Assembly (NCBI GenBank): GCA_038373885.1
Contig: JAWZYV010013141.1
Span: 124,001 to 188,000 of the forward strand
DNA length: 64,000 nt
Direction: 5' to 3'
Source: Cheiracanthium punctorium
Lineage: Eukaryota; Arthropoda; Arachnida; Araneae; Cheiracanthiidae
Position 1 is the stretch's first letter, and every line of letters starts with the position of its first letter. Position numbers and translations under genes: made by a program. Shown here piece by piece: positions 37,200 through 47,900 of this stretch. The notes under the pieces were generated by a model, which worked only from the letters and a program-made list of their open reading frames with translations, searched no databases and was not told the origin of the DNA.

Positions 37200-38106
37200 T
37201 TGTTGTTGTTGTTGTTTGTTTTTCTTGAACTATTACGCATTGACTAGTTTAAGACAAATTTTTAAGCTTTAAAGTTAAATTCTCGACTGTTTTTCATAAC
37301 TAGATTTCTTTAATTTTAACTAGTTAAGTTTTCATAAGTAGGGTTCTTAAGTTTCACAGTTTAATGGGACCTGAATACCTAATGCTCGTAGGCTATGCAG
37401 CTAGTTAATTAGAATACCCAATATTTTTTTAGAATGGCCTCAATTTTTTTCCACCAACTGATACTATCATGCACTATAAAGAAAACATTACGAAGCTTTT
37501 AATCAAGAGATAAATGGAGAGAGAAAAATGTATAAAATTGAGTATAGTGTATTAGCTTTATCGGATGTGTACCGTGAATACATGGCATAATACACCCATT
37601 TCCAAAAGGTATTCATCACCGTGTGAACTAAATGTTTTACTTAACTACAACCCCCCCCCCCTCTAAAAAAAATCAGTAAGACGTGAATGACAATGGAAAG
37701 GCGTAATCGTAGATGATGCAGACAGAGGAAAAGGTTATAGTAGTAATTAATTGTTGTTGCAAAATTCGCGCAAGAATTTTAATTTTAAACTAAACTATAA
37801 GTGTATTAAAAGAGGAAAACAATTATTCATACTCAGAACATATTTTTATTCCTTTAAATTATTATAACAAATAATTAAAAGTCAGCCGAATTAAGAGACC
37901 ATGCACATGCTTATGAAAAATACAGTAGGGATAATGAAAATAGAATGTTGTAACAGTAGTTAATAGCTTACAGAGTGTTTGTTTATCCGACCTCAGTAAA
38001 CACAGTAACACTTATACCAGGACTTAAAAAGAAAAAATCTGGAGTGACTCCACTTGACTTTCCGAACACTTACGATTAAGATCATTACCAAGCATTTAAA
38101 TAAATT
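37200..38106. other. AT-rich, no recognised feature
   Basis: Nothing supported beyond short homopolymers, including a C-run at 37651. Confidence 0.4.
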
Positions 38107-38502
38107 TTAATCGATGAATAATTCAAACATATATACCAAACTAAATCTCAATCGAGTGCGCCGTTTAAATGCTAGCGCACCTTCAAGAATTTCCCCCCAT
38201 AAGCCATAATGTAAAATAAATCTTTGTTGTAGCCCTGTTGGAAAACTATAAGTTCTATACACCCCAAAATCAATACCGGTCTCGGTCTTGCAACGATGGT
38301 TTGTAGCATATATTTCCAATTTGAGCTCATCGAATGCCCCGTTTAGGAAATGGTGTTCACTCACATACACACATACATCTCGTCAAAATAGCATAAATGA
38401 ATTCGGAAGACCTCAAAACGTGTAAATACACCAAAATCTCGAATTCGAATTTTTTCATGATTACAATACTTTTCTTACATGGTACATGTTCGGAAAATAA
38501 AA
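38107..38502 (+). repeat. Single unit of the 59095-type composite repeat
   Basis: CATAAGCCATAATGTAAAAT and the following sequence match 59500-59640, and the end matches the tail at 59670-59722 including a degraded terminal hairpin. Confidence 0.5.
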
Positions 38503-39354
38503 AGAGGTGAAAAGCTTGTATGTATGCCATGTATAGAATGATATTTCTTAAGATAAAAAAATACATTTATTATACAGAAATAAACACGAGCATTTATATC
38601 ACAACTGAGCAAGCAGTACAAACGTATTTACGTTCGTACTGTTTGCTGTACTGTTGTTTGTTCGTTTTGTAACGTACACGTACACCTGCTTATTACGAAC
38701 GAATAAGCAGAAAAAAGTAACTGGAACTCTCTTGATTAACTAGAAGAAGGGAATTCTGGGAAACCAGTACGCGTTTTTGTGTAGAGAGAGTTGAGTTGTT
38801 GTAAGGGGGGGAAATGCTTGATTACGTACTACAGTAACAACAATAGAAGGATTGTTTTAGAAGTTAAAACTAACTGTTAAATTGGTAGAGAGAAAAAAAA
38901 GAGAAGAAACGAAAGTGAAGTAATTATAAGTATGATGAGTAATATCGATATAACGCAGTACACTTTGCTGTGAGTTTGATAGCACTACAGTGACTGCTAT
39001 TATAGTTCACTGCGGTATTATCATTCGGCATAATTTGGGAACATATTTTTGTGGACATGATTTGCGTCAGCACGTTTACTTTGCCTTTCTCAAGTAGTGT
39101 TGCCATACAGCACGGGGAGGGGAGGAGAATAAAATGTTAAAGTCGCCAAGGTTTCCAATTTTTGATGATTTATCGCCACGTTGGGCGCCAAATATTTTAA
39201 TCCCCAAAGCTGAACCTAGCTTGGCGATATTTTCCATATTTGGAGACAGACTAACAAACTCTACTATTATTACAAAAGAGTAGCAATGTTAGAATATGCC
39301 AGACGAATATTGTAAAACAGTTTTAGTGGGCGATTTTAATGTAGATTTCAATTC

Positions 39355-40451
39355 AAGGTTTAAAAAAAAACCCGGGTTTTTTTAAAACTTTGGCTTTAAA
39401 TTTTATAGTTTTATTTCAAAGCAGAATAATTTTAGTCTAAAAGAAAACTTTCATTACAAAATAATAATTAATTAATTAATTAAAATATAAAAATAACTTC
39501 AACTTTAATGCAGTACTATCTTTTTCTGCTGGCGTTTATAAAGAAATCCTAATTTGTTTTATGGCCATATAAAAGTATATTATTGTTCACTTAGAAAAAT
39601 ATGTTGTTTTTGATTGGCTGTTTTCTATTACTTTTTAAATTTATGAACTTTTTAATTTTTTCTGCCTTTATGTGTTTTAAGTCATAGTTATATTTCCTAG
39701 TTAGAATATAAGTCAGTAAACCCTTTGCAGGCCAACTTACTGCAGAACTACTATTTATTTAATAATTTTCTTTCATTTTTGCTTGAAATATATATTCCTT
39801 TTTACTTTAAAAAATCTAGAATTAATATGTCTGATATTAAATCCCACATAAGCAATGTATAATGAATCAGTTTTACATTTCTCAGTACTAAAGTAATGCA
39901 GCAACTAATAGAATACAGGATGGTTTCCTGAACCTGAATTCATTCTTGAGATGCATGCTTGTAAGCTGTAAGAGAGAGACATGTCCCATTCTTCTCTTAT
40001 CTGGGAAAGGATTTTTATTTTTTTATTTTTATTTTATTTTATTTTTTTTTTGGGGGGGGGGTTTACTGTACTGATAATTGCATATTTTAATAAATAAGGT
40101 TTTAAATATGAATAAAGAGATAAATTATTAAGTTATCCCTGTATGCATTCTACACTGCTCATTTAAAAACAAATATTGCAGATAGAATTCGCTCAAGGTA
40201 TTATTTTTAAAACGGTTATTGTTCTTTATGTTGAATTTGGAAAAATAATTATAAAAAAATTAAACTGGCATATATATATTTATCTTATATAATGCATTAA
40301 GTTATGTAGATAATATTATATGTATTTAATATCAAATAACAAATGATTTAAATGAAAGAAAGGAAAAATTTTGATAATTTTTAATAAAACCCAAAAAAAA
40401 AAACTGTTTCTGTGTGGGTTTTATTGGGTTTGTGGGCGGGTCCGAAACCCT
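39355..40451. mobile_element. AT-rich insertion with 10-bp direct repeats
   Basis: ATTTCAATTC occurs at 39345-39354 and 40452-40461, and the host monomer continues across it. The ends have short related motifs (AGGTTT and AGGGTTT inverted) and CCCGGG-type runs. No ORF. Possibly hAT-like, but the duplication is longer than the usual 8 bp. Confidence 0.5.
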
Positions 40452-40488
40452 ATTTCAATTCCAAAGAAGTGTTTTAAGACAAATACCC

Positions 40489-40562
40489 CTACTAGCAGTT
40501 TTGCCCGGGTTACCATCGGCTAGCTACGTGGCCGGTGGTAACCCGAGCAAAAATGCTAGCAG
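40489..40562. repeat. Foldback element, 32-bp arms
   Basis: Arms at 40489-40520 and 40531-40562 match at 28 of 32 positions around a 10-bp centre. It lies in the middle of a 160-bp repeat unit. Confidence 0.65.
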
Positions 40563-41788
40563 CAATGGCACACTCATGGATTATGATGCACATCCCAAGG
40601 CGTATTTATAAAAGAGAAGTATAGTTAGAATATACCCGACGAAGATTGTTAAACAGTTTTAGTTAGTGATTTTAATGTAGATTTCATTTTTGAAGAAGTG
40701 CTTTAGGGAACAAGAAAGACAAACACGCATACTCGTGGATTATGTTGCACATTCTAAACAGTATTAAAGATGAAGTACAGTTAGAATATGCCTGGCGAAG
40801 ATTGTTAACTAGTTTTAGTAGGTGACCTTAATACAGATTTCAATTCTGAAAAGTGTTTTATGGTACAAGAAAAAACAACACGGCACACTTATGGATAATG
40901 ATGCCCATTCCAAATATTATTTATAAAAGTGAAATATATTTAGAATATGATTGGTGAAAATTGTAAAACAATTTTAGTAGATAAATATAATATAAATTTC
41001 GATTCCAAAGAAGCGTTTTATCGAACCAGAAAAAAAAAAAAAAATACGGCACAGTTTCTAGCTTAATGGAATAAGGGGAAAAAAAGTGGGGAGGGCGTAT
41101 AAATCATGATACGCTTTTAATATACAGCACATTAACATTAAGGCGTAATTAATGTATGAACGTGTTTCAGAATTTCAGATTTTTAAGCTTTTCTTTGAAA
41201 AAGAAAAACCGCGCTTAATCGCCATTTCTATTCATCGGCCGTGATTTTAATTCGAGTTAAAGTCTCGTCTAGCTGTCGTCCATTAAAGCAAATTAATTGC
41301 TTAAAAAAATGTGTCAAGGGGGATTTTTATATTTTTCCTTACCTAGTTTCTTATGTGTAATCAAGTACAAAAATGACTGTTGTAGTGACAAAAAAAAAAA
41401 AAAAACGAACAATTCCCAATCGTTTGCGAAATGTGCTTTTCATATAAGTTTGAATTTTTATTTTTCTGAACTTCATAACTTGTTTTGACTGCTGGTAATT
41501 TTTCTCAATTCGATGGCTACCGTTCTTCCTCATTTCAATGATTTTCCTGAAGTAAAACAGCCGCAATACACAAAGAGCCACAATACACATAATCAAAATC
41601 CAATGATTTCAATGCACAGAAAAATCAACCTTAGAGCATTCAGCACACAGCATCTGTTTAATCTGTGTAAATATAATTTTGCATAAGTTTCACCGAACTT
41701 ATTTTTATTGAATTTCATTTTCACGCGGAAGGAGGAAGGCATACTTCGTGCAAGATATGACGTACTGGAATATAATGCTCGGATACAA

Positions 41789-41822
41789 TATAACAACACT
41801 TGCGCCGCTTACAGAAATCAGT
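41789..41822 (+). promoter_or_regulatory. Core promoter of gene B: TATA box and initiator
   Basis: TATAA at 41789-41793 is followed by TCAGT at 41818-41822, the arthropod initiator consensus. Taking the A at 41820 as +1 puts the TATA box at about -31, the standard spacing. The start codon follows 43 nt later. Confidence 0.6.
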
Positions 41823-41862
41823 CCACTTTTTCTCCAGTTGATCTCGGAAACATCTCTCCATT

Positions 41863-41986
41863 ATGTTTGTGTTTATTCTCCTATCGGGCTTGGTCGTTGT
41901 AGAATGTGGTTTAAATCCCGAATTAAACCCAGACACTGTAATTGTAGAAGGTGGTGAATGCTTGTATCATATCATCTGTGACTTAA
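41863..41986 (+). CDS. Gene B exon 1: start codon and signal peptide
   Basis: ATG follows a 43-nt inferred 5' UTR. The exon encodes residues 1-41 plus the first base of codon 42. The hydrophobic run FVFILLSGLVVV is followed by GLNPELNPDTVIVEGGEC, then LYHIICDL. The donor is A|GTATGT at 41987. Cys33 and Cys39 are encoded here. I chose this start because it sits immediately before the hydrophobic segment and at the expected distance from a TATA/Inr pair. Confidence 0.75.
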
Positions 41987-44900
41987 GTATGTAACTGTAC
42001 TGTTTATGTGTTTCTGTTGTGCTAATCTACGCGATCTTGTTCAAATCAGTAGAAATGATCAACTAGATCTGTACGACTTACTTTATATAATCATTACTCA
42101 TAGATTATAATTCATATAGGCATTCTTCTCTTAAGTCCCTCAAAAATCGGTACAAATGCAACCTATATTATTATCTATAAAGAACGTACTATACAGGGTG
42201 TCCCAAAAAGGTGGTAACGGGCTTTAAATCTTTATCTATTAGAGATAAGTGGACAATGTAAATTGAATAATACAGTTCAAAATAAGGTTGTAAATACGAC
42301 TTCGTTAAGAAAAAATTCTTCTTGTTCATTTACAAAATGTTATACTTTTTTTAATTTGTATATGACCTCCATTCAAACAAAAAATCCCAATTTGTGCCAC
42401 GTACACTAATGGGGCAATGTACCAAATTTCAGCCTTTCATGATAAAACGTCTTTCAGATATCTTTAAAGAAAAATGATCATTGTCTAATAAAAAAGTGAA
42501 AAAAAAAATATTGCCTTTCGTAATTTCTGTACGATTCCTGAATGGAGATCATTCCACACATGACTTTTTTTCCTTTCGAGAACCCTCAAAATGTGATTTA
42601 AGTCACCGTTACATTTATCTAGCTCTTCACTTTTACTTCTTATCTCATACTCTCGACACTTTTTAGGCTATATTTCTCATGTTTTCTATGTCACCTCATT
42701 AGTGTTTGGCAGTGGTGTAGAGAGAAATTTTTCGTGGGGATGGGGGGGGGTTATGACTACTGAAACTGATATATATGTACACGTGTATGTGATTAGAAAG
42801 TGAAGAAAATACATTTTGTATGACAAAAATACTCCTCATGGGGGGGGAGCCCCCTAACCGCTCCCACCCCATGTCTACACCACTGGTGTATGAGGAACAT
42901 TTTAAAAATCAGTAATTTTTTTTTACGGGGGTCGTATACAAATTTAACAACTTTTTGAAAATGAGCGAGAGGAGTTTTTTCGTAGCGTAATCTTATTTCC
43001 GACCTTATTTTGAACATTTTTCAGTTTACCTTTACCACTTATCTCTAATAGAGAAAGAATTAAGCCTTGTTACCACCTTTTTGGAACACCCTGTATAAGT
43101 GTCAATAATATGTGGTACTCCTAGTCAAGCTTATTGTCTCGATGGTCTATTGCAAAACTCAAGATTTGCTTTTTCAAATTCTCTATTTACCGATCCTACA
43201 AAATTTTCATTCGTCTAATAACCATTAAAAGAAGGTGGTATTTTTATTTAATTTAATTAGTTTTTAAAAATGTTAAAGCCATATTTTAAAGTTCCAAAAC
43301 GCTTGGATCAGGTTTCGCGCTGAACTGCTAGAAATTCTTGTTTGTTGTTTACTTTGGACAAACCCAAAATATAACGTGTCGATTATAGTTTAGTACACAA
43401 TCATGACTCTAAATTGTTTCAAACTAAATTATAACATTAATTTATCTATCTGTCCATACATTCACCTGCCGTTATGCTTGAGTTGCCACAAAATTTGAAT
43501 ATTTTTATCCATTCATTAGTAAAAAGAATAGCATTTAGCAATTAAATCACAAGTGTGCATAAAATAGCTATTTTTAGATGGTGCTCTTTAATAATTGAAA
43601 TAGCTTGCTAACATTGCCTTATTTCTTAAACTTTTTATTTGTTTTTCACAATAAGTACAATCATTACAAAAGTGTTCGATCATGACAGACTTGATGCATC
43701 TCGCTGCGCATTTTTGTAAATGTTCTCGCTTCACTGATTTGAATTCCGAAAAATTTTCCAAACGAAATTGACTTTTTGTTCTGTACTTCATTTCGTAAAT
43801 GGGCCCTGAAAATATGTAAATCACTTCATGTGCAAAGTGGTTTAAGTCAGTAAACGCAATGTTTCATATCTCGGTAAATATTGTACTCGGTACCAGTGTC
43901 GAACTTTTTTGTGTTTGCAATGTTTTTGTATGTGCGAAAATTCTCTAAATATGAATGTAAGGACCTGGGTAGCTATACACATTTAAATGCATATGACTAT
44001 TATGTATATGATGATGATGGAATATATATGATTTATCTTTTCTTAATTTCTTTGTCGTTTTCATAATTAAATGCAATTACGAATTATGATTTGCTTATTT
44101 TATAGATGCTCCACTTGAAGTGAAGCCTATGATAGATGCTCTAGCAGACAAAGTAACCTATTTTTTTTTTCTTTCTTTAATCCCTTTCTTTAGTTCATAT
44201 CAGTAAATACTGTGAAAAAAAAAATCGTTGACCTTATTATTCGAGTAGCTCTTTTAAACGTTATTTTCATCAGATCCGTAAATTTACTTATTTATCCGTC
44301 CAAAACTTTCATTTTGACGGTCCATTCTTATATTTTAAAGTAGCTAATATTTTTCCGCATATCAGGGCAAAATTTCAACGTGATATTGAACGGTAAGAGC
44401 TGTTTGCTAAGTTGGAAGTTCTGAAAAAATTGTTAAAATTCGAGTAACATGTAGGTTTTAGAGTATCTAAAGTTCACTAAATATATAATCGGTGATCTTT
44501 GATGAGCCAGGAATCGAAACGGAAAACCTCCTTTCCAGATTTTGTTTCTCTAGCAAACCGAATATACCAATGCACGACTTTACTGTTTGACTGCGCTTAT
44601 CATAGAATATTGGCAAGCTGCCAATAAAGGTGCATCCAAATGAACGTGTCGAGTTGGGGAAAGAGCGAGCGCACATTGTAGATTTTTGATTATTTATATT
44701 ACAAGGTCTGGCAGAAATCTGGTTTGCGTTATTGTAAATGCATAAACGGATTCATTGGAAGTTTTAAAATATCGTCGCAGTAAACAAATCGTTATTTTTT
44801 GAAAACTGCATCTGAATAATTTAGCGGTAAGCGCACATCTGATTGGCACCCCCCCCCCACAAAAAAAAAACTAATGGACGGGCCCGTGTCCGCCTCTAAA

Positions 44901-47900
44901 CCGGATATTTATGTTTCTCTCGAATCGGTAGTCAAACAGTATTTCGTATTGACCCAGAAAGAGGGCAGCTACTACTCGAAATTTGTTTAAAGTTGTTTTT
45001 TTTTTTTGTTCTGGGTACTGATTTCTCAGGATTTATGCACCCAAATTTCCTGAAAATTTAATCACTTGTTATTTAGCCGTGGTAGCCCAGTGGTTAAGGC
45101 GTTGGACTCGTAAACGGAAGGTTGCGGGTTCGATACCGGCGTACCACTGAAGACCGCCGTGTACATGCGGTGTACGTGCACGTTAAATCCGTGGTTCCGA
45201 AAGTCCTCTAGGCGGTCGCTAGCAGTTTCCGAGGGGTGCCAATATTAAGTCCCCCACCTTCTGATGAGGTTCGAAATTGTGGCGGGAAATTCCGGGAAGG
45301 ACGTATATGTAGCTCTAAGCGACACATTCAGTGACGCGAGCTGTCCTCTCCCTGCAAACAATCACTTGTTATTTCCAGTATAATATTTGTCCAATAAATA
45401 TCATTTTATCTACATTTCTTCCTGGTGTAGCAATTTTTATGGCCAGTAGTATATTTATAGTGGGACAAATCTTCACTTTGCTCCAATTAGGACGCTATTA
45501 CCTTTTAATATGTTCAGATTGAAAATTAGCTCTATAGCTTCACGCGATCAGCATACATCAGTACACAGGATACTCTTAAATGAATTGCCTGGTACTATAC
45601 TTTATTTTTAGCTAAAAAAAAGTTGTGGATATAATACTAGTGCTATGAAATTGTAACAATGTAATTATTATTACTATTATTTTTCATAAAAATAAATTTC
45701 CCTGTCCCTTATTTTAAATTATGATTAAAATTTACAATTTTTTTATTTAAAAGGTAATTGTGGGATTGCTTTTTGTTGGAGTTCCGGGCGCTTGCCCCGG
45801 GTAATACCCTGCCGTGAATCAGTCAATGAGTTATTTCCTTCGAAAACAAATTAATCCCTCTTTGTTCAGAATTTTGAAATAGAAACATTGATACACTTTC
45901 CAAGGCAGAGCTAAAACAGCCCCGAGAAAATAATTCTGATATTGATATTTTCTATTTCAAAACAACTTTATTAAATATGAGGGAAGCATTTCTCAGCAGT
46001 TTTTAGGGATTTAGAAACAGCAAAACGAGGTTAATAATTATTAAAAATCTTCTTAATGCAGAAGTAACAGAAATAAAATTTGTCTTTAATATCAACATTG
46101 CCAACTTGGCAATGTAGTTTCTGGATAATGTATGCCCTAAATAATTGCCTTGGACTATACCGTTTATCTAAAAGAAATTGTGCATATAATACTAGTGCTA
46201 CGAAATGGTGACAGCTCTGTTTTTGCTTTTAAAGCAAAGAATTGTGTATCTCTAAATTTGAACGTTCTTCGTCTGATTTAGAAATCTATATTGTTACGAA
46301 TTTTCGGGGCAACTCGCTGCTCTCGGGCTTAAAATAGTTTAAAATTCGTATTCTACGCTTCAAATAGATAAATTTTGTTTTTTGTTGCATCAAAATCGGC
46401 CAATTAGAACCGGAGATATGGAGGTTTCGGTTTGCCATTGTTTTTCAATGGAGGTTCTAGAAAACTCGAGAAATATTAGTCCTAGAGCTTAGATCTCTTC
46501 ACATTTGGGGACTTATTTTTGGCGCCAAATGTGGCGATATTTCGCCAAAAGTCGCCAAGCTTGGCGACTTTTTGGTCATTTGGCGCTATTTTCCCAATGG
46601 GGCCTGGAAGTTGTTTTTCCTGCATTAAAACGCATAATAACCTAACATTTCTCTTCTATGACGTAATCAAAAATCACGCTTTATGTAGAACCCTCGAGAA
46701 ATTGACTTTTCTGGAAACCTCTTGTACCTCCTGCGTCGGCTATTTATAGAAGCGCGCGTCGCCCCGAGAGTTAAGTGCGAGTTGAACGCTCGATGTGTGA
46801 AGAGCTCGCACACATCGAGAGCTCTTGAGCTTGTGAATTGATAGTGCTATAGAAGCTGGGTTTTAGCTTGCTTTACGAAGCTGTTTTCAAAGTGCTGTGT
46901 GTAAATTCTTCATTGCTGTGTCCTAAGGGATTGCGTACGATATCTCTTGAATATTTTCACTGAATTTTTGCCTGTGAAAGTGAGTTATTTTGTGTGAGAA
47001 GTACAGAATTTGTGAGAGCTTCAGATCCAAGCGGATTGTTAAAAGCACGTTACTGCTAGATTGTGCTTGTGAATTGTGTACAGCTGATTGTTCTACGAAG
47101 TTCTAGAAGCAATAAAGTTTGTGTTCCATCCTGACAAGTGACTTTTTACTTGAACTTTTTACACCAACAGGACTTTAGAACGACGAACCCCAGGAGTAGC
47201 AGAGTAATTCCGCAACATTTGGTGTCAGAGGTGGGGCTCTAAAGAAGGACTTTAATTTTCCAGTTTATGGTTTTGACTAGACAAAAAATGGAAGAACAAC
47301 TTCAAAAGCTCATGAATATGATGCAAGAGATGAAAGCCGGACAAGAACAGATGAAGGCGGATTTAGAAAAGAAAATTGAAGCCGGACAAGACGAAATGAA
47401 AGCTTCACACGATGAGGTGAAAACCGGATTAGAAGAGATGAAAGCCGGACAAGATGAGATAAAAGCTGCACAAGGCGAGATGAAATCCGGATTGGACGAG
47501 TTAAAGACAGCGCACAATGAAGTGAAAACCGGATTGGAGGAGTTAAGAGCCGCACACGACGATGTGAAGACCGGACTGGAAGAATTAAGAGCCGCACACG
47601 ACGAGATGAAATCCGGACTGGAAGAAATGAAATCCGGACTGGAGAAAAAAATACAGACAAATCAAGAAAATATGGAGAAGAGAATGTCGATACTAGAAGA
47701 AAGCAAAGCAAGAAACGTGAAAGAGTTGTGTGAAGAATTTGAGAAAATCGAGGAAAAACTTGACTCTCTAGTGAAGATGGAAAAATTACCTGAAAACATC
47801 AAGTTGTCGTCACGCCGCCCAACAGTGAAACTAACGACCTATGATGGAATGACTCCCTGGGAAGCTTACAAGACCCAATTCTTGATCGTCGCCAAAGCCT

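Larger units (their letters stand above)
39040..41110 (+). repeat. Dispersed ~160-bp repeat family, interrupted copy
   Basis: The head at 39100-39250 matches 10400-10520. Monomers start near 39283, 40618, 40774 and 40930, giving about 156-bp spacing for the last three. The conserved 3' tail is at 41040-41110. One monomer is split by an insertion at 39355-40451. Confidence 0.6.

Noticed and set aside
41987..44105. Reading exon 1 through its donor as a longer ORF
   Set aside because: Read-through meets a stop soon after the GTATGT donor, whereas splicing to 44106 keeps the frame open and reaches exon 3 in phase.
45075..45150. Possible functional tRNA-Thr(CGT) gene
   Set aside because: Box A, box B and a CTCGTAA loop are present, but the anticodon stem does not pair, the acceptor stem pairs poorly, and the unit is flanked by a 15-bp target duplication with a longer body, so it is a SINE head.
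45261..45285. Hammerhead-ribozyme-like CTGATGAG...GAAA
   Set aside because: There is no room for stem II between the two core motifs and no pairing stems I or III. It is part of the SINE body.
47302..47711. Minus-strand Ser/Phe-rich ORFs opposite gag
   Set aside because: Antisense shadows of the heptad repeats; the repetitive composition explains the open frames.
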